From Bagarius yarrelli (taxonomy: Eukaryota; Chordata; Actinopteri; Siluriformes; Sisoridae): a DNA stretch of 64,000 bases. The DNA lies in contig VCAZ01000005.1 in assembly GCA_005784505.1 (NCBI GenBank), forward strand, positions 3,212,501-3,276,500, written 5' to 3'. The position numbers and the translations under genes are program-made. How positions within the stretch are numbered: position 1 is the first letter of the stretch; each line of letters begins with the position of its first letter. This document shows positions 21,904 to 36,118 of this stretch, piece by piece. The notes under the pieces were generated by a model, which saw nothing but the letters and a program-made list of their open reading frames with translations, was not told the DNA's origin and did no database searches.

Positions 21904-24900
21904 GTAAGGCCTCATTTGGTTCTTTTATAATCTGCAATGTTTACTCTCCAGAGAGGGTGAGAATGAAGTGTACACTGTGGTGGGTTTGTTCTCCCTAGTT
22001 GTGATCGATCTCTTTTTATACTGCTACTTCTGTCTAAAAAATTCACACTGTTTACGATTTGTGTAGTTGTGTTGGGGTTGGAAGGGATGAATGTATAAAT
22101 CGTTACTGCCAAATACATTTTTAACTGTAATAGATTTTTGTCATTCTTTTTATACCATGAGCAGCATGTGTGAGACCAAGTTCGACCAGGGCTCGCAAAA
22201 TCTCTAGCCTGACATCCCAGGGCTACCAAATGTTTCGTGGCTCTGCCCATCTCATATGCAGAAAGAATATATTTCAACCCTTTTACAAACCAGACTACCC
22301 AGAGTAAACCAATGCAAGCACAGGGAGAACATACAAACCCCACACAGAAAGGCCCTTGCCCGGGAATCGAACCCACATGGACAAGATTGCATTTAAGTAA
22401 TAGTATTAATAGAGTATAGCATTAATTAATGACTAATGTTGAGTGAGGAGGTCTGGGGTGCAGTCGGTATTCCAGTTCATTCTAAAAGTGTTGAGTGAGA
22501 TTAAGGAGATTTAAAGGTAAAGATTCTACATTCAGAACACAGCATGTCTTCATGGCACTCAGAGGCTTTGGCCGCTGCACTGTCATGCCAGGACAGTTTT
22601 TGGGACTCGTAGTTCCAGTAAAAAGAAGAATAATTCTACAGTATAGAGAGATATTTTAGACGATTATTTGCTTTCAACGTTGTAACAACAATTTGGAAAC
22701 GACACACTAATGTAAGTGTGCTTGCTAATAGTGTATGTACCATGGATTGAGATTGAGAAGATGTAATTGTGTTTTGGTGCAAAGCTGTGACTGTACTGAT
22801 AAAAAATAAGGACTTTAATCTATTTAAGGTAACGAGCTACCCCACATTTACTCATTAGCAACATCACAGCATCAGGTACTCAGCATCTACCTTTTCCTCT
22901 TCCTTTGAGTAAAAAAATACCTACAGGTGTCCTAGCAATATAAATTACATGCAGTTACAAAGAAAAAAATAGATAAGACATAACAATACTATATATACAT
23001 GATTTGGCAGACTCTCTTATCCATAGCGACTAACTTTTATCTCCTATTTATACAACTGAGCAATTGGGGGTTAAGGGCCTTGCTCAGGGACCCACAGTAA
23101 TGGCTTGGTGGTACTGGAAATCAAACTTTGGTCTATCTGGTATCAGTCCAACACCTTAACCACTAAGCCACCACTTCCCACAGGATATTAACAGGATACT
23201 GTATATTAATCAATGCATCATGTTATGACACTGTATGGATAATGGCACTTTTATATGCTGTTTAATGCACATTTATACTATCATATGAAAATTATGTTTT
23301 AGATGAATATTTTGCCAGTGAGGAAACAATTCGACAAGTTTAGTCTATCAAAGGTAACTGTGTAAGAAAATCACAAGCACTCATTAGTCACACCACAACA
23401 TCACAGCCTTTCAGGCATTTAGTATTCTGTTGGTGAGAGGGGAAGTGGTAGCACAGTTGTTAACGTGTTGAACTGCTAATTAGAAGATTAGGTTTCGATT
23501 CCCAGCACCACCATGTTGCCAGTGTTGGGCCCCTTAACCCCTAATTGCTTAGTTGAATAAGAAAGATAAATGATAAGTCTCTCTGGATCAGGGTGTCTGC
23601 TATGTAATTATAAATGTCGATATAGCTGAAAATACCTATGACTATCAGCACTGTTTTTTGGAACATCCTATTTCAAATTTAGGTTGTTTTTTTTTACCCC
23701 TGTAATAACCACCACACATCCGGAAAGGTTGTTCACTAGACTGTGATGTAGAGCATGGCTGTTGGAATTTGGTCATTTGGCCACAATACTATAAGTGAGT
23801 TTAGGTGCTGATGTCATTTGAGGAGGTGTGGGGTGCAGTCAGTGTTCCAGATCTCAAAAGTTTTTAGCAGGGTTGCCATTGTATTGCTTATATTAGGTAA
23901 GACCTAAAATGTATGTCTCTACTGTGAATTCCTGCTCTCCTCATTTTTTTGCCATTTGAATCAAATTCAACGATAAATGAAATGATGGCAAGTGAATCCC
24001 ATTGTGAGCCATGCACATTCAGCATGTGCATTACGAACACATTCCGTACTGCAAGTTCCACTTTGCTATTTAGAATTGGTACACTTATAAATAAAAATCG
24101 ACAGATGGATTTGGATCTGACATAATCTATTACAGTTAAATTGGAAGGGTATTGTATGTGTAGCATGGATATGTGTTTATGTGCATATAACTAAATAAAA
24201 TTCAATTAAAACAGCGATGTTCTCAATCGGTGGTGATTCTAAATTGCCCATAGGAGTGAGTGAGTGTGTGTATGTGTGACCCTGTGATGGACTGCTGACC
24301 TGTCCAGGGTGTACCCCTCCTGCGTTTCGCCTTTGCAGAGTCGGCTGGGATGGGCTCCAGCAGATCCCCGCGACCCCGAATTAAGGGAATAAGTGGGTAT
24401 AGAAAATGAATGAATGAATATTCTCAATCGGTTTTCATAAAAAGCTGGCAATCATGTCCATTGTTTTGAAGCTTTCTTGATGTTAAAAACATTGGTGTTC
24501 AATCAGAAGTAAGATAAAACAGACTAAAAGGCAGAACCACAATTTTTACACTATATTTTAAACATTTTTTTTTAATGATGAAAATCATTGTTTTTTATTG
24601 TAAAATCTCATGCTAATTAAGTATATACTACATTTAAGTACATACTTCCCGAGTGTTAAAAAAGTATATTCTATAGTATAATATTATGAATGAATCTGCC
24701 ATTTTGATATCGACACATGACATCAAAGAAGTCTGAATTTAAAGTTGGATAATGTTTAATCGAATGATGTTAAACAAGTGCAATTTAACTAAAAGGAACT
24801 TAAAAAGTGCCATGTCGAATGCATACTTCAAAATCCATGTGGGAATAGTAGCTCAACTGGAGACTTTTCCCGTACTGTCATTTTCATACTAAGGATTCAA

Positions 24901-27900
24901 TCATACTATTCGCCTCTCATACTCAATTTCGCATACTATATAGAATGGAAGTATGTGATATCGGACAGAACCTTAGATATAGTCTAAATGATGTGTCCTG
25001 TATACTCTATAAAATATTTTAGTCCTCTTACTTACATTGATGATTCACTTTATATTAGCATTATTCCAATCAAGGCAATAATGTGTTAAAGATAAAGATA
25101 TTTCAGTATTAATATTCTAAGATAATGTGTATCTTAATAGTGTGGAATTTCTCTGTGGAAACATCCACCCACACTCCTCCCATCCTATTAGAAATTATGC
25201 TAAAATTACACGAACAGGTGGCCAGAAGGACAGGAGATAAAAAGCAATGATGTGCCAGTTCTTCAGCCCGGCATGATTTCTCTCCAAATATAGAGGCATT
25301 AGTCACCTGTAAACATGAAATCCTTCAGTACTTAACCCCACAGCATCAAATTATAAAATCAACAAGCCAGCATGATCTTTCTGTATGGTTAGTGTTAACG
25401 ACATTGTTTAGTGAAATCCCGTCGGATAAATTGGAGTCAAATATAATATTGACCTTTTTAAACAAACAGCAGAAAACGCTTGAGCTTTCCACATCGAGAC
25501 AAAGCCAAAGCGGCAACACGACTGCCAAGAGCTTTTCAGCCGGTAATGTAGAGCACAGTGTTCTGCCACTCGCTGCCTTATTACTCCCCCATTAATTAGC
25601 AGAAGCCCAGTGTCCTGCCAGTTCTAAATGTGTGATTATCTGGCATAATGATGTCCTCAGAACAGACAATTGCCACAGAGTTGCTAAAGAGTAACTGGAA
25701 ATGAGGGGAAATATCTAAGAATGATATTATCAGGATTGTGAAAATCTGTTGCTTCTTTAAGGGCATGTTTTAAAGTAACATAATTATAGAAGTATAGAAT
25801 TATACTGAAATACTTACACAATTTAGAATGTCTAAAGCTTATCGTTCAATAGAATAAAAACAAGAATAAGCTATTAAGGAGAAGCTAAAAGATCCGATAA
25901 TGAGACTTTTCACAAAGTGCCCTTCTTCAAGGTGACCAATTTGGCTGGAAGCAGAGACACTGCTCATCCTAAACGCTATAGGAACTGTATTTATAATGAC
26001 TTGTAGACACTTTACATAAGCAGTTTTTTTTATTGTGCGCATTTCTTCAAAAGTTTTTAGTTTCTCTTTTGAGTATTTTTTTAATGAAATCTTTAGTGTC
26101 AAGACTTGAAAAAAAACATTTTAAAGATAAAGATAAGACTTTCTTGTGGTAGAAAGGAAAATGTAAAAGAAAATCTTTAATAACTTTGAGATAAAAAAGT
26201 GTTGAGGTTTTGAAATGCAATTGATAGAAGATTAAAGTTGTTTTTTAGACTGTCTCTAAAATTACATGTTTCTATATACCCGAAAATGTATAAGGTCCCC
26301 AAAAAGCAACATTTGGTTAAAATGACTTTGGTAGAAGTTTAAAGTCACCATTTTGAATATTACTTGAGTAAAAGTTTTTAAGTATGTGTTATTTATTGTA
26401 CTTAATTATGTTTTTTTTATAGTAAATGTACTTAAATATTAAAAGTGAATGCATTAAAAGGAAGACTATTCAGCTATTTTTTTCCTCGCATTAATGGAAA
26501 ATGTTTGTTTTTTAATAATAATAATATTAATAGTAACAATAATAATAGTAATCATTACATCAAAAAATAAACTGTTTAATTTGAATATGAAGTGACTCCA
26601 TGCTGTTAGTCTTGATGTATTGGTCAAAGTTAAACAATTCAAATAAAAAATAAAAAGCAGTCTTTCAAAAATGTCATGTTTAATAAAACATGTAAGCATA
26701 ACAGAGCTTTACTGACTGTAAGATACTGAGCCGGGAAGTGATCACATGACGAGTGAACGTTTCGGTCTGAAAACGTTTCGGTCCTGAAAACGGAACACGT
26801 GCTGCTCTCTGCTTCTGATATAAATAAAGAAAAAGACTTGTTACTCTGGAACACGGTGGGATGCTGTAGTAAGTACTCTCTGTGATATAAATAAAAGACA
26901 TTGTTTATAAATGACACATACTACTTGTAGTAAGTAACAAAAACAGTTCAAACGAAAGTATACACTTAGTATTTAAAAATGAGTGGAGTGGAGTAAAAGT
27001 GAAAAGTATGACAGAAATATTAGTTAATAAAAGTTAGTTATTAATATATATATATATATAAGTTAAGCACAGATTCTCAATAAAGAATACTTAAGTACTT
27101 ACAATAAAGTATTATTACTTCATTACATACACACATTACTATTTATATTTTGTACATTGTTATTATGTTTTTTTAATATTTACAAAGAATGATAATGAGT
27201 TGGTAATATCTGTAGTATAACATGATTTCAACATTTTATGAATTAGGTATAGAAAAAATATTCATTCACATCTGACAACAATAACATCAACATTTCACAA
27301 TCAGTTGCTGCCCTATGGGGTAGTGGTGGCTCAAATGGTTAAGGCGCTGAGTTGTTGATCTGAAGACCTGGGCCCAAGCCCCACCACCGCCAGCCTAAGT
27401 TGTTGACCTGAAGACCTGTGTTTAAGCCCCACAATCACCAGCCAGCCACTGTTGGGTCCCAAAACCTTTAACCCCTTTCTGCTCCAGGGACGCTGCATCA
27501 TAGCTGACCCTGCGCTCGGACCCCAACTTACCAAGATGGGATATGCAAAGAAAGAATTTCACTGTGCTGTAGAGTCTATGTAAGAAAATAAAGGCATTTA
27601 CATATAAAACATTTTTTAAATGTACATTTTGGTAAGTTCTGGAGGATACTTTAGCTACGTTAATACTGCTGTGAATACCTATCATCAGGTATTGTAGGGA
27701 ACTAGACACAATCAGAATTAATGTGTAAATCTTACAGTGAATCATATTTAATGACATTAATTTAATCTAAAAAAAGTATGAAAATAGATACTACAAGGCA
27801 TGTCATTATATCTCCTTTCCAATCAACTGAAAGAAATGTGGAACACACAAAGAGTTTATAAAAGCATAGATCAGTGGTTCAGTGTTAAAACATGTCAAGG

Positions 27901-30900
27901 TAATGATAATGTCATCCTGCCTTCACTCTCTACTGCTGCGAACTGTCCTCCTGAATGATGATAGATGATACGGTCGGCATTGCTAGCCCTAGTGTTGACT
28001 AATCACTGTCTCAGTCTAGCACTTTGGGGAGTCTGCTATTTCCCAGGAGTTATGACACATTCATTGAAAAGCATGGTGGCAAAGATCTTGTATGGTCCCT
28101 AGCAACTCTTGTAGATTCATATAGAGTGTGTGATATATAGGCTGCCAGATTTAGACTAAACCTAACCAATGGGTGTGTTCTTTTACCCCAGATCAGAGGA
28201 AAGCTTAAAGTATGAGCCGTTAAACCACAGCATTTCTGATACAAGTTATCTGAGTTGATTTCTCATTCCTTCTGTTAGGTTGCTTCCAATAGACAATAAA
28301 GCCCATTCCTTTCCATCGTCCTTGGCCCTAACCTACCCCAGTGAAGAAATGACCTCGGGTATCACCTCATGAATTACGAGCTCCTCAGCACTGTTATTGA
28401 ATTCCATTACTTGTCCAGAGGAACGTGTGGAGAATGCGTCAAAAGGGTTTCATCTAGAAGTGCAGAGAGATCATTCTGATAAAAGGAAACGTCCTATCAA
28501 CCACAATCATCTTCCTTACACACCGGCGGCTCAAAGCGCATTCTTATCCAAACAGAGTATATTTAGGAACTGCTCATTTTTCTTTGAGAAGATGAACGTT
28601 ATCTGGGAAATACGGAAATTAATACTGATAACAAAGGGATTTGGAAGGTTTTAGTTTTTTGTCGACCTCAAAAAAAAAGAAGGCGGCTCAATATTAGAGA
28701 ATGGATGTTATCAGTTTTTTTGTTAACAGGACTGTAAAAATTATGTTTTTGTATTATAAATAAATAAAACATAAATGTTTAATTGGTTAAAAGTACATTT
28801 TGTACAAAGGATTGGGATAAAGTAAAAATTAAGTGAAAATCTATGAGTAAATGTGTTATTTGAACCTAGCATAGCCCACTACGTTTGTTCACCAAGAATT
28901 ATAGGTTCTGTCATAATCATTTAATAATACATGATCTGTAGAAAATCTTACGGAGTTTAATATAGAACTTGCTGAAATATTTAATGGCTGCGGCGGGGAC
29001 GTGGTACAATACTTGGTGTGAGTGGCATGAATGAGCCACCGGACAGTCCGGAGATTGTGAAGTGTCTGCCATGTCTGTCCAAGATAAGTCAGGTCAGTGA
29101 TGAAATGTCCGCTGTCTGCCCCTGCTCGGGGTAAGTGGGAAGCCAAGGCCTCCATCCATACTGGCTGCAATTAGAAAGTCTAAAATTAAACCTGACAGTG
29201 GCAAGCGAACAGAAGCTGACGGGCAGATAGGAGGGGGCAGTGTGAGAGAGCATGTCAGCTGCTCAGTGCACCATTATCCTCTCACTTCAGTAACACCCAG
29301 GGACACACAGGAATGTATGAATTTTGATTATTTGCTGAAATGTGAAAAATTGCTTTTAGTGCATTCTAATATGCCGCCTAGCAATGTTCAGCTTCACCTG
29401 TTTTTTGGTCTCTTGTATATAAATACATCACCTAACGATTTCTTTCCCATGAATTCCTGAGTAGCTTTTGGCACACACCATATGCGGCTACATGTAGAAG
29501 CCGTTCTCCATAAATGACCCTGATGGCGCAGCAAGAGGAAGCCTGCTTTCACACCTCTCGTGACGTTGATTCGGAGCCAAATCCAGAGCAGCCGCTGCAC
29601 TTCTTACACATTTTCTCTTTCGCCTCTTTTGCTGTTGTTCCTATTTTCAAACTCAATTTTAGCAGGATGGAGCTTGCATTAGTCTAAACTGGACATGAGT
29701 AAGCCCACTTTTGATGTCGCACTTTCTTTCTCTCACCTGCATGTTCTCTGTCTTCTTATGCCTTTAAAATGGAGTCAGCATGAAGCTGCATCAAGTCATC
29801 TGCCGATTTAGTGAAGCTCCGTAAAGACAGTCAAGGGCTAGATACCAGTCCAGGAGACATGAAGCCACTGCAAGGAGTAAAATAAGATTCTTGAATTTGA
29901 AACCCGTCCCCTGGAGCAGTTATTAAACATTTTCCTTATTTCTCTTCTTGTTGTCTCTTCTTTGCAGTATAAAGGCCAGGCCAACCTGCATGTGTTTGAG
30001 GACTGGTGTGGCTCTTCAGTTTCTCAGCTCAGGAAGAATCTGCACTTCCCATTGTATCCACATGTGAGTAATCCTTGTAAGTCTTGAGTCTGATCAGCTT
30101 TAAACATTCTAATATTCTACTAATAATTTAACTAATAGTTTGATCAGAATGTCAAAAGACAGTCTGGTATACCACGCTACATGGACAGTATTATTAGGAC
30201 ACCTCACCAGCACATTTTTGTGTTTTTTTAAACATCATATCCCAGATTTAGTCTTACGCTTACTTCCACAAAAACCTCCACACTACTGGAAAGAATTTTC
30301 ATTAGCTTCTGTTGTGACTGTAGGGATTTGTTTATTCAGTCAGAAAATAATTTATGAGTTCAGACCTCTATGTCAGGTAAGGAGTGTTTCAGTTCATCCC
30401 AAAGGTGTTTGTGTTCTTCCACTCCATCCATAAAACACCATGTCTTTAAGGAGCTTAGGGGCTTTGTGCACTGGGGCATTGTCATGCGGGAACAGTGTTT
30501 GTGCTCACTTATGTAGGTATGCTGGTAAGCTGTCGAGAAACTTTTTTTTAATCTATCTATCTATCTATCTATCTATAGATAGATAGATAGATAGATAGGT
30601 ATAATTAAACAGATTAAATTTTTCAAGTTAACTAATTAGATTTACCCTATTTTTATAAAGTTATTTATTTTAAAGTAACCCCTATGATTATGTCAGTAGT
30701 TACAGGAAGGATATGATGTAAAGTAAAGGTAGTCATGGGATATTGTGTATTCAGTTTATAGATTCAAAATGTAATAGATGTCAATCTCTGTTAAAGGGGT
30801 GAGTGTGTGTGCATGTGTGTGTTATGGGGGTGATTGCTACATAGCAAAGCCCAGATCTTACAAAAAATTCAGTAAACAATTTATTAGACTAGTGGTCCCC

Positions 30901-32430
30901 AAACTTTTTCTGCCACACCCCCATTAAGTAAAAAAAAAAGCCCACAAACACAAAGACATATGGACACATTCAGGAGTATTTATTTGATAAATTTTAATTC
31001 AATAATGGTAACATATTAACACAAATTCAGTGTGTGTACTTTAAAAGTCCCTTTTAAAGTAGAAGAATTAAAAGTGCAGTCTGCAGCTTTTCCATTGTTT
31101 TACTATGCAACAGTATTTATTGTTTTCAAATGATTTTTTAACAATGCTTTTCCAAAGACGAACAATAATTCAAGAAATTTTCTCTTGTTGTGTTATTTAA
31201 GCAGAATTTGCTTTTCCGTTGAACCTGAGTGGTATAACAGTACGCACATTTATAGAGCAGAATGTTGAGAGAAGAAGAAAGGCTAGAATTAGAGCATTTA
31301 CAGCTAATGTGAGAGCTGTATCATCAACATCATGTTGCTGTATCATCATGCATCATCAACATCATGCAGTTTTCTTAAATATATATGTTGTGTATTAAGG
31401 CTTACTTATAGCTTGGAGTCTTATATGTCCGTTCAGAGAAAGTTACATCTCTGCTAACATTATTATCAGTATTTAAAAATCTACAAGTGCTTTGGAGATA
31501 AGAGCATGTAAATAATAGAGGTGTTATATATGGCCAAATATACATATGGTGTTTATCTCTGTTATTTGCTACTTCATTGTCTGCAGGCCAGAACCACGGT
31601 GAAGAAATTGGCAGTGGTCCCGAAGTGGAAGAATTACGGCCTCCGCATCTTCGGCTTTATTCATCCATATAAAGACGGTTTGTTGCAGCACAGTGGTTCA
31701 ATAGATGGTGATATAGACCTATACCTGTAGAGCAATGTTTTTATAAGAAAAATAAGGCCTGTGTTTAGAGCATTGCTTTGGAAAGGCTTTAGTGGGGAAA
31801 GAGAGAGGAAATAGGAGTAAGAAAGTAAAGCATTGTCAATTTAGCCTTCATTGTACTGCAAAGTACTGCTAGTGTAATAAGTAACACATTTCAACCCGCA
31901 TATGTTAAGTATTCTTAAAGTTGGTTATCTATGAACATGTGTGTGTTGTGTATTTGATTTATCATGTGCTCTTTTTTACAGGAGATTTCCAGTTTGCCAT
32001 ATCCTCCGATGATAACTCTGAGCTGTGGATAAGTTCAGATGAGAATCCGCTCAATGCCAAACTCCTGGCATATGTTGGGAAGGTGGGTACTAAATATGTA
32101 TCAAATATGAAGTTTAGTAGCTGCCTTGTTAGTGTGTAAGGTGTAAATGTCAGGAAATTTTATACTGTAAAAATGTATTTTGCATACTTTTAAAAACACA
32201 AAGCTTGAATTTGAAAGTTTGAAAGTTTTTAGTGCATCTGCCTTCCACGCCCCTCTGGGTGGTCAGTTGCTGGGTAAGGACACACTTGTTACACGGTTCC
32301 TTTATAAACCATTCGAGAAAACATCAGTTAAACCTGATGATAAACTGATAAACTGGTTACTTAATATACTGATATCCTGAAACTAGGACATTAGGAAGTA
32401 CTGCAATAGACAAGACATCAGATACAAAAA

Positions 32431-32472
<42 letters not shown>

Positions 32473-35400
32473 CTTTATTACAGTGTCAGTTTAGCCTTCA
32501 AGAAGAGAGAAGAACACATATACAGAGCATGTTTAAAATAATAATAATAATAATAATAATCTAGTCTTCCATATTTTATACAGGTTATTAGAGGTCTGTG
32601 TTGATCTAGCGACCGCATGCTAATGAGCGTTGATGTTCACGCTTGCTTTGCCAATGAGAAAATTCTAGTTCTTGTGTGTGGCAGTGACACTGGCAGATTT
32701 TTAGCACTGGCAGTGTGTCACTCTGATGCAAGTAATGTGTAATGTGTAACAATTGGCAGTTTTAGTAAGAAGCTTGTGATGGCGTAAAATCTTTCTCTGC
32801 AGCACGGCTCTGAGTGGACGGCTCCAGGCGAATTTACCAAGTTCAGGTCTCAGACCTCAAAAGCTGTACAGTGAGTATAATGTTTTTCTTTTCTGTTTTA
32901 CAATTAGTGAAGCAGTAGTTGTGATTAGAAATATAAAGAGTCTTTTTAAGTCTTCGTAATAAAGAAGAACACTCCAGTTTTTGTAAATCTGTTTTGCTAA
33001 ATCTGAAATCCAAAGAATTATCAAGAAAAGCAAAAACTTAAAATGAACATCTTCGGGTTATGTATGTAACCATTATTCCCTGAAGAAATGAAGTTTTGCA
33101 CCGTAACACTGTGGGAACCCCTTTTTAAAACCTTAGGCCTGAAACGTGTGCAAATTGTCCAATCGAAAAGCAGGTGACATCATTAACCACAAGCAGGTGA
33201 CATCATTAACCAGGAATGATATGCGATATAAACATGCGCCATGCCTCAATTAGCTTCAGCTCTTTAGCTCATGCAGTGACGCAGGCGGTCACATAGGGAA
33301 AACATGGTTATATACATAACCTGGAAACATTCCCCTTCAGGAACTCAAGCTGCATCGAAACCCTGTGAGATTGAGATACCCATGTCACCATAGCACCAAG
33401 TCGCTACCCCATGCATGCAGGATCTCAGTAAGAAAGTACCCTGGATTCTGGAGTAAAAGCCAAGTCCATGGCAACCGTACACTTCGTAGAGTGTTCTCTG
33501 ATCCCCTCTGGGACAGGGAGATCAGAGGCCTTATGACCAAGAGCTTTTACTATGCCTGGTGCAAAGTCCAGGTACGAGGGCAGGATGGACAACACCTGCA
33601 GATTCCTAATTATCTTAAGGGGGGACACTGCTAGAAAAAATATAGTTTGGAGCATCAGGTTTAACTGATGCGTTCTCGAATGGTTCATAAAGAAACCGTG
33701 TAACAAGTGTGTCCTTACCCAGCAACTGACCACCCAGAGGGGCGTGGAAGGCAGATTTGGCCGATTTGGCAGATTATACCTTCAGGATGAAAGGTGTTAG
33801 CTCTGCAGAGAAAAATTGTTGGAGACTGTGGCCTAGAGGAGATGGTGGATCTCCAATTTCTCGGCCTCTGCCCCTTCTAAGTATTTGCTTCCCGGTTCAG
33901 TGACCCTGGGATATATACCGCCCTCAGCAATCTCAATTTTCCTTGGGTCCCCGAAATTCAGACCTTGCACCAGAAACCAAGGGTTCCTTTACATATTGAA
34001 GGCATCACTGTGGGATCTTGTAGAGAGGATTAACCTTTGGGGAAAGCTTCGCTCCCAAAAGCAAACCTCAGAAACTGGATGAATATGTGGAAGTATGCTT
34101 CCTGGAGATCTATTGTAGATGTGACTGTCTGTGATCTATTGTGATGTCTTCACCTTCTCAAGACATAATGCTTTCTGATTGCACACTAGCTTTAGGACAA
34201 AGGTTATAATAGGGCGTTTCCACAATGTTGCTAAAAAGGAACAATAAATGAATATGCAAAAAAATGACTGAAATAATTCTAAAGTTGTTACTGTACACAC
34301 AGCATGAATGCTGTCTTCATATATATATATTTCTAAAGAACGAGAACGTTGCTGTAGGGTCTAATTGTCCCTCTTAAAAAAAGTAAAAAGAAAAAGATTA
34401 TTAAGATTGGTAATTTTTTTTAATCGTTTTCATTTTCTGTAAATTTAAAAATACAAAAGTATTTTTTTAACCCTTGACAAAGGTGCAATACTAACCAAGA
34501 AATTTCTTTCAAGAAATAGAGTGCTGCCTTAGTGCATCTTCCAAACATACACACAAGCCAGCATGTTGATGTGTGAAAATAATTAATATCTGTTGACCGT
34601 GTTAAAATAAGGGGGCCTACGTATTGGCGGTTCAGTGTAGAACAGAGCACATAATGCTGAGAAATGTATATTAAAAACTGTAAAGTGGACCAGAAAATAA
34701 AGTGGCCCAAGATCTGTTGGAAGTGCTGTGAGTTCAGGATGTGTGACTATAAAGGCAAATTAAAGCAAACCCCCATTCTATTTTACCACTTTGTTTTGCA
34801 AAATTTGACCAAATATTGTAATGTCCTTCACAGAATGTGACCAGAATGTCAACTAATGTTGGTTTTATTTTCAAAAAAGATGCAGACATGTGCTATGTAA
34901 CTAATGTAAATGCCTTTGTATATATTTATATTTGTCACATATACTTTTTTACAGCACAGTGAAAATCTTTTTTCGTCTATCCCATCTTAGTAAGTTGGGT
35001 TCAGAGCGCAGGTGCAGCACCCCTGGAGCAGGAAGTGTTAAGGGTCTTGCTCAAGGACCCATTAGATCAACAGCTCAGGCTAGGCTCTGCTAATGTCTCT
35101 TTACCAACGAAACTTACTACAAGTGACCATACAAAGCAATTCTGCCATGCTCTTCAAAACACAATTATAGAAAAAATTATGTAAAATCAGGAAATGTAAC
35201 CAGTAACATTTACCAAACAAGCTAGCAAAATCCTTGATGAACTTATGAAGATCAATCCCAAATTCACTGCGGTTCAACAGAATCTAAGCCAAACATCACA
35301 GCTTGAAACATTTGCACCCAATCACAGACCACATCAAACAGGCTCAGAGTAAAAACTAGCTATATATTCCTAAACCTGATTGATTATTAGTTGTATGAGG

Positions 35401-36077
35401 AGCACCGGAGCGAATTAACCTGCTGACTTAAATATTTTTACTGTTCCTGTACTATAAATAAACTCTTCTCCACATAACTCAGTGCAACAGGAACTAGAGC
35501 ATCAAAGACACCTATTACTGGTAACAAATTAACAGATGACGATGTCACAGCTGTAAAAGACGTAGACACAAACATCAACATAGCCAGGCTGTGCAGGCAA
35601 TAGACAGTTCCCGCTAAAGCAATACATCTTAGGTGTGTGTTAATCGAATGTGTTGGATGTCAGTTATTTCTCCTACCACTTTTCAGTGGTGCAACAATTC
35701 CATTGACCAGGGAAAAAAAATTTGAACTGAACTCGGCAAAAATGAACAGCCAAGCAGCTTTCCACTCAATAAATCCCAGAAGATACATTAAAGTGCTATT
35801 CGTCAGGACCGGGTGTCAGTCATTCATTTTAATTGCTTCTGTCACTCCTTTGCGAGGGGACGCTGATTGCCATGGAAGTTGAGTGTTGTCAAGTGTAGTG
35901 TGAGCTGCTGAATTATTTATCAGCGGTGTTCCCCTTGGGATACGTGCATGTACGCTTCTGACTGTCTGAGTGCCATTACATGGTAAACATTGTTAATGCC
36001 GTTGCATTGGGACTGGCAGGTAAAACCAAATAGCAGTGTCCACTAAGGTACCAATTTGTGTGTGTGTGTGCCTGTTT

Positions 36078-36118
<41 letters not shown>

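Larger units (their letters stand above)
21904..29967 (+). other. Intron between E1 and E2
   Basis: It holds fragments of SINE families A, B and C, 'TGGACACC' elements, a probable MITE at 24600 and AT-rich repeats at 26300-27150. Between about 25000-26230 and 27600-29960 no element was recognised. Confidence 0.85.
30064..31586 (+). other. Intron between E2 and E3
   Basis: It contains a 'TGGACACC' element, the ATCT/AGAT palindrome and a hAT-like fragment at 30885. The rest is unassigned AT-rich sequence. Confidence 0.88.
32083..32802 (+). other. Intron between E4 and E5
   Basis: It contains the inverted DIRS fragment (32236-32340) and the compound microsatellites at 32414-32560. Confidence 0.9.

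Noticed and set aside
21532..21915. 127-codon ORF on the minus strand over E1
   Set aside because: It is the antisense of the Tc1 transposase remnant and E1.
21912..22376. 154-codon ORF on the minus strand
   Set aside because: It overlaps a family C SINE fragment and unassigned intron sequence. Its composition (Cys/Trp-rich, no domain) and lack of splice or promoter context mark it as a chance ORF.
30551..30598. CRISPR-like or transcription terminator hairpin
   Set aside because: It is a head-to-head microsatellite in a eukaryotic intron.
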